DNA of 64,000 bases from Microthrixaceae bacterium (GTDB taxonomy: Bacteria; Actinomycetota; Acidimicrobiia; Acidimicrobiales; Microtrichaceae). The stretch lies in contig JAMLGM010000005.1 of the NCBI GenBank assembly GCA_023957975.1, positions 165,054 through 229,053 on the forward strand. Direction: 5' to 3'. The translations under genes were made by a program, and so were the position numbers. Every line of letters starts with the position of its first letter. The first letter of the stretch is position 1. This document shows, one piece after another, positions 18,613-26,916 of this stretch. The notes under the pieces were generated by a model that was not told the DNA's origin, did not search any database, and saw only the letters and a list, made by a program, of their open reading frames with translations.

Positions 18613-18664
18613 CGTTCTGCGATAACGAGTGGTCGTGATCACGACCACTCGTTATCGCAGAACG
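18613..18664. repeat. Perfect 26-bp-arm palindrome (family copy P1)
   Basis: Positions 18613-18638 are the exact reverse complement of 18639-18664 with no loop; the centre reads GTGGTCGTGATCACGACCAC. It lies between convergent genes and could terminate both, but it also encodes the last codons and stop of the PH-domain protein at 18639-20210. The same 20-base centre recurs at 20801-20820. Confidence 0.97.
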
Positions 18665-20210
18665 AGATGAGTCGGCGCGCAAGATCGTGGGCTTCGGCGA
18701 CTTCGATGTCGGCAATCAGCGGCGACATCGAGACATCCGGTGGTGCCAGCGACACCTGCACGCTCGCCAGTCCGAGGCGCCGCTGAATCGGACCGCTGAT
18801 GACGCGAACCGACTGGGTGTTGAAAACCGAGGCGGCCAGCACCCGGCGACGCAATAGCCCGCGTACGACCACGAGGTGAGTTTCGGAGAGCCCCCAACGC
18901 TCCACCCTCCAAAGGCGCCAACCCCGATAGACGCCGAAGGCGATCGCTGCGAGGACCATCGCCAACCAGCCCCACACCAGCGGAGCGGAGCTCAACCCGG
19001 TCGACCACTCACTGCGACGTTGTCCGACCACGAGGACCGCCAACGCAATTCCGAGCGCGGCCAGCACCGGAGTGGCGATCGATGCCACCCGAGCAAACAC
19101 GGCGAAGCGCGCCGCACGAGGCTTCTGCACCAAGCGCGAAAGCGACTCGATGGGAAGTCCAATCAGGTCGTGAGCGAACCCGGCCCACGTTCCTGTCGGC
19201 ATGTCGAGAGCCAACCGCCCCCGAACCGCTGCCCCGTCTGCGTCCAAGGTGGCATCGGCTGAGGCGTACCACACCGACTCCCGCGAACGCAGGCGCTGCA
19301 TCCAACCGGATTCCCCGTAGACGACCTGAATTCGCCGCAATCGGCTCGACGAACGGTGGATCGTCGCCACCCCGGCGGTGGCCCGAACCGTCTCGCCGGA
19401 CTCGAGCACCACCGTGAGGCGCGCATGGTTCAGCGTCCAACCCACAACAGAGACGACCCCGACCAAACTCATGGCAATCAGCGGCACCAACGACTGCCAG
19501 GCCTGTGCCACAACACCCGCGGTCACACACACGACGAGGCCGATCACAGCACCGAACACCCAGGGCCAGGAACGGTTCCAGACCGCGCCCGCCAACTCGC
19601 CGGGATCGACACGGTGGAGTTCACGAACCGACTCCGCCCCGCCTCGACCTTCCGCCGTGACCCCCTGCGAACCCTGCCCCTCCGCAACCCCATCGCCAGC
19701 ACCACGAAGCCGCAACGCGCCGACCAAGGCTGTGGTCAGCACCTCGGCTCCCTCCACCGAGAGGTATTCGAGGAGGATTTCACCATCCGATCCAGCCGAA
19801 CTGATCGTGACCCTCGACAGCCCCAACACTCGGGCCACCAGCGGCCGCGTGATCGTCACATCCTGGATTCGGTCAAGGCCGAGTTCCTTCGCCTGGTGTG
19901 TGAGGATGCCGGTGCGCCATTGCACGACGCCGTCGGCGATTCGAAACCGGGTCGACAGGTACCGAGCGGCAGCACCTGCGGCGAACGCTGCAGCGAGGAC
20001 GAGCCCCGTCCAGTCCTCGACGAATGCTTCGGCGACATCGCCTGCCGTGCCGGAGGTCGGGGCGAACTGCTGGAGCCACAACACGATCAACACCACCACG
20101 ACCGGGCCGGCGATCGGCAGCGTCGAACGCGGATCGACTCGGGTCCAGTGTCTCCACGCCGCGATCGGATCGTCGAGGTGCGAACTCGTCTCAGACGTCG
20201 GCATCGACAT
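18639..20210 (-). CDS. PH-domain membrane protein (YdbT-like, bPH2 repeats)
   Basis: This protein of about 523 residues has several paired membrane segments (PIAGPVVVVLIVLW near the start; WVFGAVIGLVVCVTAGVV in the middle; VASIATPVLAALGIALAVLVV later), each followed by a bacterial PH domain with strands such as GVVQWRTGILTHQ and the RIQDVTI signature. The start ATG 20210 lies inside the end of the YdbS-like gene; ATG 20204 is an alternative. With that gene it forms the common YdbS-YdbT pair of unknown physiological role. The last codons, reading FCDNEWS, come from palindrome P1. Confidence 0.88.
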   Translation of the reverse strand: MSMPTSETSSHLDDPIAAWRHWTRVDPRSTLPIAGPVVVVLIVLWLQQFAPTSGTAGDVAEAFVEDWTGLVLAAAFAAGAAARYLSTRFRIADGVVQWRTGILTHQAKELGLDRIQDVTITRPLVARVLGLSRVTISSAGSDGEILLEYLSVEGAEVLTTALVGALRLRGAGDGVAEGQGSQGVTAEGRGGAESVRELHRVDPGELAGAVWNRSWPWVFGAVIGLVVCVTAGVVAQAWQSLVPLIAMSLVGVVSVVGWTLNHARLTVVLESGETVRATAGVATIHRSSSRLRRIQVVYGESGWMQRLRSRESVWYASADATLDADGAAVRGRLALDMPTGTWAGFAHDLIGLPIESLSRLVQKPRAARFAVFARVASIATPVLAALGIALAVLVVGQRRSEWSTGLSSAPLVWGWLAMVLAAIAFGVYRGWRLWRVERWGLSETHLVVVRGLLRRRVLAASVFNTQSVRVISGPIQRRLGLASVQVSLAPPDVSMSPLIADIEVAEAHDLARRLISFCDNEWS

Positions 20211-20718
20211 CGGGCTGGGACTCCGGCACCGCTGAGGGAGCTGAACCCTCCGTCTGTTCTCGTGGCAGCAACACCGAACGAAGGTGTTCGGCATCGGCTT
20301 CGTACACGTGGGGAATCACGATGTCGGGGGTGTTCGCTCCGGCGGAATGAACATGGATCGTGGCCATCCCGAGCGCCCGTTCGACCGGTCCCGACGACTT
20401 GGTCACGTTCTGAACCCTGCCGCGTGGGAGCACCGATTCGACCCGTCGAACCACGCCGAGCCGCGACTCGACGGTGCCCTCGGTCAGCTCCCACGACACC
20501 GCTCGGAATCGCAGCGTCGACCATACCCACCACACGGCCGCCGCAACGACCGCTGCCGTCATAGAGATCGCCCCGAGGACCGCCTCGTCGGCAACGAACG
20601 CGATCACCCCGAACACCACCATCACGACCGCCAGCAGAACCCAGGGCGCGTTGTGGAGACGGTACAGATGAATCGCCGGTGGTGGGAGGGTCCGGCGCGA
20701 CGACGTCGGAGGCTGCAT
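20191..20718 (-). CDS. PH-domain membrane protein (YdbS-like)
   Basis: The 175-residue product has two membrane helices (WVLLAVVMVVFGVIAF and ISMTAAVVAAAVWWVW) and one bPH2 domain with the typical ESVLPRGRVQNVTKSSGPVERALGM pattern, in which the RVQNV turn joins a hydrophobic strand. It overlaps the start of the larger YdbT-like gene by about 20 bases, so the two are coupled. Upstream are three 18-base tandem repeats and palindrome P2. Confidence 0.88.
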   Translation of the reverse strand: MQPPTSSRRTLPPPAIHLYRLHNAPWVLLAVVMVVFGVIAFVADEAVLGAISMTAAVVAAAVWWVWSTLRFRAVSWELTEGTVESRLGVVRRVESVLPRGRVQNVTKSSGPVERALGMATIHVHSAGANTPDIVIPHVYEADAEHLRSVLLPREQTEGSAPSAVPESQPDVDADV

Positions 20719-20738
20719 CCCTGCAGGCTACGGGATCC

Positions 20739-20792
20739 CGCCCCAGCCTGTTCTCCCGCCCCAGCCTGTTCTCCCGCCCCAGCCCGTTCTCC
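20739..20792. repeat. Three 18-base tandem repeats running into palindrome P2
   Basis: The unit CGCCCCAGCCTGTTCTCC is present at 20739-20756 and 20757-20774 exactly, and at 20775-20792 with one change. The third unit overlaps the left arm of the palindrome at 20782-20839, which suggests that the tandem copies arose by slippage on the palindrome's outer end. Confidence 0.95.
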
Positions 20793-20839
20793 GATAACCA
20801 GTGGTCGTGATCACGACCACTGGTTATCGGAGAACGGGC
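20782..20839. repeat. Perfect 29-bp-arm palindrome (family copy P2)
   Basis: Positions 20782-20810 and 20811-20839 are exact reverse complements with no spacer. The centre is the same 20 bases as in P1; outer parts differ at compensating positions (ACGAG/CTCGT in P1, ACCAG/CTGGT here), so pairing is kept while sequence drifts. It lies between divergently transcribed genes, where a terminator would not be expected. Confidence 0.97.
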
Positions 20840-20905
20840 GATTTGGGGGGCGGTACGGTGCAGGTGCCGCATTCGCATTCGCACTCGCAATCACCCGGAG
20901 GCCTC

Positions 20906-21697
20906 ATGCCCGTTCGACCGCTGCTCGAATCGAAGACCGTCGTCATCACCGGAACCGGTCCCGGCCTCGGCGCCGAAGTCGCCCGCGTGGCGTTCGCCGA
21001 CGGGGCCAACGTCGTCATCGGGGCACGCTCGGGCGATACCTTGGCGGCCTTCGCCCGGGAACTCGATCCCACCGGGGAGCGCGTCGTTGCCGTGCCGACC
21101 GATATCACCAAGCCCGACGAGTGCCAGCGAATCGTCGACACGGCGATCGAGCGTTTCGGTCGCGTCGACGGCCTGGCGCAGGTCGCCGCCTACACCGGAG
21201 CGTCGGGTGGCCTGAGAGCCGCCGACTTCGACAAGGTTCGACGCAGCATCGAGACCAACCTCATCGGCTCGATGCGGATCTCGACCGCCGCCGCGGATGC
21301 CATGCGCGAGACCGGCGGCGGGTCGATCGTGCTCGTCGGCAGCCAGTCGATGCTGGCACCGCTCATCGAACAGATCGGGTACGCGGCGTCCAAGGGCGCA
21401 CTGTTGAGTGCCAGCTTCCACATGGCCAAGGAACTCGGCCCCGACAACGTTCGCGTGAACACCGTCGTGCCGAACTGGATGTGGGGGCCGCCGGTGGAGA
21501 CCTACGTGCAATGGCAGGCCACGGCGAACGACATCACCGAGACCGAGGTGAAGGCCAAGCTCGAAGCCGCCATCCCCCTCGGCGAGATCGTGCCCGACGA
21601 GGAGGTCGCGAACGCGATCGCCTTCTTCCTGTCGGACCGCGCACGTTGCATCACCGGACAGACGCTGTTGGTCAACGGCGGCGAGATGATGCGCTGA
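20906..21697 (+). CDS. SDR oxidoreductase
   Basis: ATG 20906 is preceded by CCGGAGG at good spacing. The 263-residue protein has TGTGPGLG for cofactor binding, a catalytic serine in LVGSQSML, GYAASKGAL as the YxxxK element and the C-terminal ITGQTLLVNGG common to the family. The loop after beta-2 (IGARSGD) suggests NADP(H). It is convergent with the next SDR gene. The substrate is unknown. Confidence 0.9.
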   Translation: MPVRPLLESKTVVITGTGPGLGAEVARVAFADGANVVIGARSGDTLAAFARELDPTGERVVAVPTDITKPDECQRIVDTAIERFGRVDGLAQVAAYTGASGGLRAADFDKVRRSIETNLIGSMRISTAAADAMRETGGGSIVLVGSQSMLAPLIEQIGYAASKGALLSASFHMAKELGPDNVRVNTVVPNWMWGPPVETYVQWQATANDITETEVKAKLEAAIPLGEIVPDEEVANAIAFFLSDRARCITGQTLLVNGGEMMR

Positions 21698-21713
21698 TGC
21701 TCGCCGCGTTCAG

Positions 21714-21731
21714 AACCCGGCCGCTACCGGG
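21714..21731. terminator. Short hairpin between convergent SDR genes
   Basis: CCCGG and CCGGG arms enclose a six-base loop in the 26-base gap between two convergent stops and run into the minus-strand gene's end. There is no T-run, so termination is only a possibility. Confidence 0.3.
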
Positions 21732-22629
21732 CTGGCGGGTTGGGGTCGAATGAGCCTCGACCCATCTGCTCACGGATCGGCACGACCGGCGGGTTGGTGA
21801 GCATGCGCCGCTGCCAGTTCGCGCCATCCACGACCAGGGTATGGCCGCTGATGAAACGGGCGAAGGGTGACGCCAGAAACGTTGCGGCCCACCCGAGTTC
21901 CTGGCGATGTCCAACGCGTAACGCCGGCTGGCAGGCGTCCTTGTCGGTGGTGCGGTCGAGGTTGCCGGTGATATCCGCGGTCATGTCCTCGTGCGGAAAC
22001 AGCCCGGGCACGAGGCAGTTGACCGAGATGCCATAGGGGCCCCACTCGACCGCCAGGGTTTCGGTGAGGTTCTTGACCCCGGCCTTGGCGGCAGAGCTGT
22101 GAGCGAATCCTGGCCCGCCGGTCCAGGCGTAGGACGCTCCGACGCTGAGGATCGAAGCGGGGGTCCCGGCCTCGATGTGTCGCCGACCGAACTCGCGGCT
22201 CACGAAAAACGTGCCGTTCAACGTGATGTCGACGACCGTGCGCCAGGCGTTTGGCGACATGTCCTCGGCCGGTACGGGGAAGTTGGCGGCCGCGTTGTTG
22301 ATCAGCACACCGGGCAGCGCAAACCGCTGTCCGGCGGCGTCGAAGGCTGCGGCGATCGAGTCTGGCTCCCGAATATCGCACTCGACGCCGATCACCTCGG
22401 CGCCGATGGCCTCGATCGCTTCGATGCCGGCCGCCAGGTGCTCGGGCTTGCGCGAGGCGATGACGATGTTCGCGCCCAAGCGAGCGAACTCCGAGGCGAT
22501 CGCCTTGCCGAGGCCGGTGCCGCCGCCGGTGACGAACACCGTTTCACCGTCGTAGGTTCCGGGCGCCATCGCCGACGCTCCAACGGCGGGGGGAACCGGG
22601 ATGCCGGGGAACTGAGAACGGTCGACCAT
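21724..22629 (-). CDS. SDR of the 2,4-dienoyl-CoA reductase type
   Basis: This 301-residue protein has TGGGTGLGKAIASEFARLGA at the cofactor site, IASRKPEHL after beta-2 (NADP-type arginine) and NNAAANF in the core. Where classical SDRs have YxxxK it reads HSSAAK, lacking the tyrosine but keeping lysine, as in 2,4-dienoyl-CoA reductases. This fits its neighbour: the enoyl-CoA hydratase gene ends one base before this start. Together they suggest unsaturated fatty acyl-CoA breakdown. Confidence 0.86.
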   Translation of the reverse strand: MVDRSQFPGIPVPPAVGASAMAPGTYDGETVFVTGGGTGLGKAIASEFARLGANIVIASRKPEHLAAGIEAIEAIGAEVIGVECDIREPDSIAAAFDAAGQRFALPGVLINNAAANFPVPAEDMSPNAWRTVVDITLNGTFFVSREFGRRHIEAGTPASILSVGASYAWTGGPGFAHSSAAKAGVKNLTETLAVEWGPYGISVNCLVPGLFPHEDMTADITGNLDRTTDKDACQPALRVGHRQELGWAATFLASPFARFISGHTLVVDGANWQRRMLTNPPVVPIREQMGRGSFDPNPPAR

Positions 22630-22630
22630 G

Positions 22631-23410
22631 TCAGCTCCCGGTATAGCGGGGCTCGCGCCCCTCGGCTCGTGCCGCCTTGAATTCGGCGAAGTCGTCGGAT
22701 CGGTTGAGGAAGGTCTGGTAGATCAACTCGTCGTCCATCGACGTCACGATCTGGGGGCGCGACAAATGCGAGATCACCCGACGGGCGAGCTTCACCGTGA
22801 CCGCCGGCGAGGCCGCAATCTTCTGCGCCATCTCCATCGCGGTCGCGTCGAGTTCGTCCGCTTCGACGATGCGCGACACGATCCCGTGTTGCAGCGCCTC
22901 GTCGGCGCTCAGCCGTCGGCCGGTGAGCACCATGTCGCTGACGAGTCCGTGCCCGCACATTTCATAGAGCACACCCATGCCACCGGTGTCGGGGATCACG
23001 CCGTGGCCGACCTCGGGCAACATGAACTTCGCGTCGGGAGTGCAGATGCGAATGTCACACAGCAACGCCCGTTGGAACGACCCGCCGATCGCCCACCCCT
23101 GAATCGCCACGATGACCGGGGCGTCGAGTTCCCAGAGCCGTTGGATACCGCGGTGACCGCGAACCATCATCTGATGATGGGTCAGGTCGGTGCTGGCGTT
23201 GCCGATGATCGAGGTGTCGCGCCCCGAGGACCACGACTTGCCCTCGCCGCGCCACACCACGGCTCGCACCGACGGGTCGCCCGAAAGCTGCTCGAGAATC
23301 CCGAACAGTTGGGCATCCATCGCGTCATCGAACGCGTTGTGTTTCTCGGTGTTGTCGTTGGTGATGACGGCGACACCGCCGTCGATTTCGAGCCGTACGC
23401 TTCCGGGCAT
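22631..23410 (-). CDS. Enoyl-CoA hydratase/isomerase family protein
   Basis: ATG 23410 follows GGGGAGGGAG at proper distance. The 259-residue crotonase-fold protein shows TEKHNAFDDAMDAQLF, the oxyanion-hole GKSWSSGRD, and AIQGWAIGGSFQRALLCDIRI. The catalytic glutamates of classical hydratases are not both obvious (PEVGHGVIPDTGGM at the second site), so isomerase or another crotonase reaction remains possible. It is translated just ahead of the dienoyl-CoA-reductase-like SDR. Confidence 0.88.
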   Translation of the reverse strand: MPGSVRLEIDGGVAVITNDNTEKHNAFDDAMDAQLFGILEQLSGDPSVRAVVWRGEGKSWSSGRDTSIIGNASTDLTHHQMMVRGHRGIQRLWELDAPVIVAIQGWAIGGSFQRALLCDIRICTPDAKFMLPEVGHGVIPDTGGMGVLYEMCGHGLVSDMVLTGRRLSADEALQHGIVSRIVEADELDATAMEMAQKIAASPAVTVKLARRVISHLSRPQIVTSMDDELIYQTFLNRSDDFAEFKAARAEGREPRYTGS

Positions 23411-23593
23411 CTCGTCTCCCTCCCCGCACATCTCCGGGCGCGAGGTGTGACCGATGTTAGGCGTTGGCACGGTTGTCGACACCGGCCCAGCAGGGTGCCC
23501 CGCACTCGGGAATTGCGCCATGGCGGTTCGGCACCCCATCGGATCGTCGCCCTGAGGCGCAGCGTTTCCTGCCTGACCCCGCCGTTCGTCGAG

Positions 23594-25033
23594 TTAGTCG
23601 ACCGACCCTGGCGCGATTCGAACAGCATCTGGCCCATGCCGTGTCGGAGTGATCGGAGTGCTTCGCATTGTCGCTTCCATTGCCACCTCACTTGCGAGGT
23701 CCATGGCATCTTCAGCATCTGGACGCGAGTCGACCACCGACGGAGCAGCAACGGGAATCACGTCCTTCGGTCGCAGCCGAGGCGCCGGCGGCGACCACGC
23801 TACGAGTCCCTGAACCACGTCTCCGTAGAACCGATTGATGAGGCCATCGACGGAGTCGATAAACCCAGCGGCTTTCCCACCGGCCTTCCGTGCAAGCCCC
23901 ATCTCCGCTCGAAGCACGAGGCGGAATCGAAGAAACTCGCGGCCCTCCGAGTCGGTGAGCCGGTCTGGGTCCGCTGCGACCTCACTCCAACTTGCGACCA
24001 GAGGAGCACGCGAATTGCGCGGCCAGGCTTCGATTGACAGAGAGGATGACTGTTCGCCGAGTTGCCGGAGCAGCCACGTCATCCGCGCCTTGTTTCCTCG
24101 GTCTGACGGCGCAGGCACATCAACCGATGTCGTCAAGCGGCGAGCGCGTAGGTCGGCCTCAACTCCGATAACGCCAACTGCGTTCGGAATCTTGATCGCG
24201 CCTGCCAGCGTCCCGCTACCGCACAGAACGTCGGCCAACTGCGTGAGCCGCACCTTCGGATCCTGCTGGCCCTTCGACACCACTTGCTGCACATCGGCTC
24301 CGATTTCGGAACCAAGCCGCATCGACACGAACTGCAGAAGTTGGTCCCAGCGTTGCGCCACCTCTCGAACTTCGTCCGAATTTGCTCGAAGCGTCGACTC
24401 CTTCGCTCCATCCCGCACAGCGACCCAGTTCGACCCCATGTCGTTGAACGCAACTGCCCCCGACGCTCCGCTTTCCAGGTAGCGAATGAGCTCACCGAGA
24501 ATCCACGCCTGTTCCACATCATCAACTCCGCGATGGACCTTGCACATGATCGCAGTGGAAAGCACCTTCGACCACGACAGGTGGTACACCTGCACCTTGG
24601 AGTTGGATCGAACCTTCAACCCCGCGGCCGGGTGTTGTCCAGGTAGTGCGATCTCATTCGAGATCGTGATCACTGCGTCGTAGCCGTACTTCCTGGCAAC
24701 CTCCCAATAGCTGTTGATCTGAGCTGAGTTCAGTACGTTCTGCCCAGTCTTTACCTCGACGAGAGCGGTGAACGTGTTCTTTCCATAGGTGACCCGAATA
24801 AGCCCGTCGGGCCTGATGACCGTGCCATCGTCGAGTTTGAAGGACACCTCAACGAACGTCTCGACAAGCGCCTTCTTCGCCGCCGACGCCCCAAATGGAC
24901 CTAGGAGGGCGATAGAGAAGTCCCGCACGATAGACACGACCGCCAACGTCGCCGATACCGCTCGCATCTCAGCTTCTGTATCGCTCTGGATCCCCCAAGT
25001 CGGGATCAGCCTCGCTACCTGCCACTCTGCCAT
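23594..25033 (-). CDS. Predicted PD-(D/E)XK nuclease-like protein next to AbiE
   Basis: ATG 25033 has GGGGGGA upstream. The 479-residue product carries the spacing of a PD-(D/E)XK nuclease: an early acidic pair (SDTEAEMRAV, 18-27), RPDG with Asp76, and VEVKTG with Glu93 and Lys95, followed by QINSYWEVARKYGYDAVITIS, a typical helix-strand after the active site. The remaining 350 residues are helical and unfamiliar, ending in a charged tail. It is 65 bases downstream of the AbiEii-like toxin gene on the same strand, in a less GC-rich island. A defence role is inferred from that company; no exact family could be named. Confidence 0.65.
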   Translation of the reverse strand: MAEWQVARLIPTWGIQSDTEAEMRAVSATLAVVSIVRDFSIALLGPFGASAAKKALVETFVEVSFKLDDGTVIRPDGLIRVTYGKNTFTALVEVKTGQNVLNSAQINSYWEVARKYGYDAVITISNEIALPGQHPAAGLKVRSNSKVQVYHLSWSKVLSTAIMCKVHRGVDDVEQAWILGELIRYLESGASGAVAFNDMGSNWVAVRDGAKESTLRANSDEVREVAQRWDQLLQFVSMRLGSEIGADVQQVVSKGQQDPKVRLTQLADVLCGSGTLAGAIKIPNAVGVIGVEADLRARRLTTSVDVPAPSDRGNKARMTWLLRQLGEQSSSLSIEAWPRNSRAPLVASWSEVAADPDRLTDSEGREFLRFRLVLRAEMGLARKAGGKAAGFIDSVDGLINRFYGDVVQGLVAWSPPAPRLRPKDVIPVAAPSVVDSRPDAEDAMDLASEVAMEATMRSTPITPTRHGPDAVRIAPGSVD

Positions 25034-25097
25034 CCGGTCCCCCCCGTCGACTTCGACGCGAACTACGACACGTCTCGATCCACGATACGCCCTCACC

Positions 25098-26111
25098 TCA
25101 GGTATCAGACGAATGGATTGCGATATTGAGCAGGTCTGAGCAAGCGCTGACCCGGGCGAGGACTTCATCGAACGTAGGAGGTTGGTCGGTGCCGTAGTAC
25201 AGGACGCGCATCGCACGGTCATGTGCTTGTCGTAGCTGTGAAGCGAATGGCGAGTCGGGGTTGAACGCGTCCGAACGGGCGAAGCCACCGGTGGGCACCG
25301 GCTGGTCGGGGCGCCCGATCGAGGCTGAGACCGACTGCGCGCTTGCGAGGATCCGACGGACGAGTTTTCGGTCACCGAGCAACTCGGTCACCACCGGCGC
25401 ACCGAGGAGCGCCCAGATATCGTAAAACTGGCGTCCAATCCGAACCCTGTTGTGATCTCCAGAATCGGCATCGCGGGTGGACGTGTAGTTGTTGACGCGC
25501 AACAACTTCTCGATCAGCGTCCGTCCAGGGTGGAGGATCTCCACATCAAACGGAGCGAGGTCGACCCACCGGTCGGTGTCGAACCCAGACGCCCTGAGTT
25601 CGCGGCTGAGCATCGAGGCCACCTCGTGCACCCGGTGGGGATTGGGCCCTCCGGACTGCCCGAGCTCAACGAGAATCGCAGCAGGGTCCGCGAATGCGTC
25701 GGATTCGACTCGATGTCGCAGTGGCGGTTCCAGGTATCCGGCTCGATGAAAGCTACCTGGATTGCCGCCCGAGGTGACGCTGGAAGGCCCGGCGCCGGTC
25801 GCGTTCGCTGCCGCCGCGAGCATCTCGCGTAAGGCCTTCTGCTGTGCACGGTTGGACGGGTAGCTACCGACCACGAGGAGGTCAAGGTCCTCGGAGAATC
25901 GCCGGATGATGCGTAGCTTCTCGAGGCTCGTGCCACCCTTGAACACGATCTCACCTGGGTGCGTCGTCACGATTGCCCGGAGGGCTTCGCACACCCAGTA
26001 GTCCTTCTCTACGGCAAGCGGTTGGATGTTGAGGTTTTCTGCAGCCGTCAAGATTGCACCGCGGAACACCTCCGGCTCCTCGTCACGCCAGTGGTGCTTC
26101 GGGTCGCTCAC
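25098..26111 (-). CDS. AbiEii/AbiGii-type nucleotidyltransferase toxin
   Basis: This 337-residue protein has the AbiEii signatures: PLAVEKDYWV (32-41), FKGGTSLEKL (57-66) and RFSEDLDLLV (71-80) with Asp76 and Asp78 as the metal-binding pair of a DNA-polymerase-beta-type nucleotidyltransferase, plus RTLIEKLLRV later. AbiEii toxins arrest growth by transferring nucleotides to RNA targets such as tRNA and defend against phage. Its start overlaps the antitoxin gene's stop in ATGA. All key residues are present, so it looks functional. Confidence 0.9.
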   Translation of the reverse strand: MSDPKHHWRDEEPEVFRGAILTAAENLNIQPLAVEKDYWVCEALRAIVTTHPGEIVFKGGTSLEKLRIIRRFSEDLDLLVVGSYPSNRAQQKALREMLAAAANATGAGPSSVTSGGNPGSFHRAGYLEPPLRHRVESDAFADPAAILVELGQSGGPNPHRVHEVASMLSRELRASGFDTDRWVDLAPFDVEILHPGRTLIEKLLRVNNYTSTRDADSGDHNRVRIGRQFYDIWALLGAPVVTELLGDRKLVRRILASAQSVSASIGRPDQPVPTGGFARSDAFNPDSPFASQLRQAHDRAMRVLYYGTDQPPTFDEVLARVSACSDLLNIAIHSSDT

Positions 26112-26812
26112 GCAGGTGAGATGGCCACGAGAGCATGCGCCATCGTTCGTTGGTCGGACGGCGGGACCCGCTGCGCCAGGTCGGCGCGGCCGCTTCGCTC
26201 CAGCACGTCTCGCAACCGTGCACGCACCTTGCCCGGCTCAGTGGCCGCCGCTGCAACGATGCGCTCGGCGCGTACCTGCGGGGAGTCCAGGATCGACCTG
26301 AGGCGCTCGAATGCGTCCGCTAGCGGGACCTCAACGACATCGGGCCAGGCGTCGAGGACTTCGAGTACTGCGACCTCAGTCGGGTTGAGTCGAGCCGTAC
26401 GCCGCTGGGTTCTAGCGGCCCGTGAAACGAATCGGACAGCGCCCACGTCGGTCGGTGGACGATACGGAACCGCTGTCTCGCTGAACCGCGGTACCTGTGT
26501 TGAGAGTCGCAAAACGTTCGCTGCCGTCGACCCTGCCGGTCCGACGCCAACGCCCGGTGCCAACTCACTCACGAGCCGCTCCGGCGGCGGCGGCGCCATA
26601 CCCAACGGGGTCTTCGCTCCACGCCAGTAGAGCCCTCGACGCACGCGCCGCAACTCCCCTTGGGCGACCAGGTCGCCGAACAGGTGGTAGGCGGTGGACT
26701 GGGACAATGCCAGGTCGGTTGATCGCCAGAACCTGTCCTTCGACGCAAGGACGGCCTGCCGAACGGCCGCAGCACCGTGCCGGTCTCTCTGGTGAGTGAC
26801 TGTGGTAACCAT
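26108..26812 (-). CDS. AbiEi-family antitoxin, winged helix
   Basis: This 234-residue protein begins with a winged-helix region (DRFWRSTDLALSQSTAYHLF then LVAQGELRRVRRGLYWRG), the AbiEi pattern of an N-terminal DNA-binding domain followed by a C-terminal antitoxin domain. ATG 26812 is preceded by GGAGGAGG. The gene comes directly before the toxin with a 4-base overlap, as in type IV AbiE systems, where the antitoxin also represses its own promoter by binding repeats. Such repeats are visible upstream. Confidence 0.85.
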   Translation of the reverse strand: MVTTVTHQRDRHGAAAVRQAVLASKDRFWRSTDLALSQSTAYHLFGDLVAQGELRRVRRGLYWRGAKTPLGMAPPPPERLVSELAPGVGVGPAGSTAANVLRLSTQVPRFSETAVPYRPPTDVGAVRFVSRAARTQRRTARLNPTEVAVLEVLDAWPDVVEVPLADAFERLRSILDSPQVRAERIVAAAATEPGKVRARLRDVLERSGRADLAQRVPPSDQRTMAHALVAISPA

Positions 26813-26835
26813 CGACGCCTCCTCCGCATGATGCT

Positions 26836-26892
26836 ACGAGAACCTGCTGTACCTGTTACTGCAGAGTCATACGCGAACCTGCACTAATCATA
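26836..26892 (-). promoter_or_regulatory. Candidate promoter and antitoxin-binding repeats of the AbiE operon
   Basis: ACGAGAACCTGCT at 26836-26848 and ACGCGAACCTGCA at 26871-26883 are near-identical direct repeats with starts 35 bases apart, just upstream of the antitoxin gene. A TATGAT hexamer on the minus strand (26892-26887) could be the -10 element; no clear -35 was seen. AbiEi proteins are known to bind paired repeats in their promoters. The assignment is inference. Confidence 0.5.
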
Positions 26893-26916
26893 ACCACACC
26901 GGCCCGCCGAACGTCC

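Noticed and set aside
20906..21697. An earlier in-frame start for the SDR at 20801, inside palindrome P2.
   Set aside because: It would add 35 residues without similarity; ATG 20906 has a good ribosome binding site and gives the normal SDR N-terminus.
23594..23635. A TTCGAATC stretch resembling a tRNA T-loop on the minus strand near the defence island, possibly an attachment site.
   Set aside because: The flanking bases do not form a T-stem, no acceptor or anticodon arm fits, and the stretch is explained as the last codons of the 479-residue nuclease-like gene.
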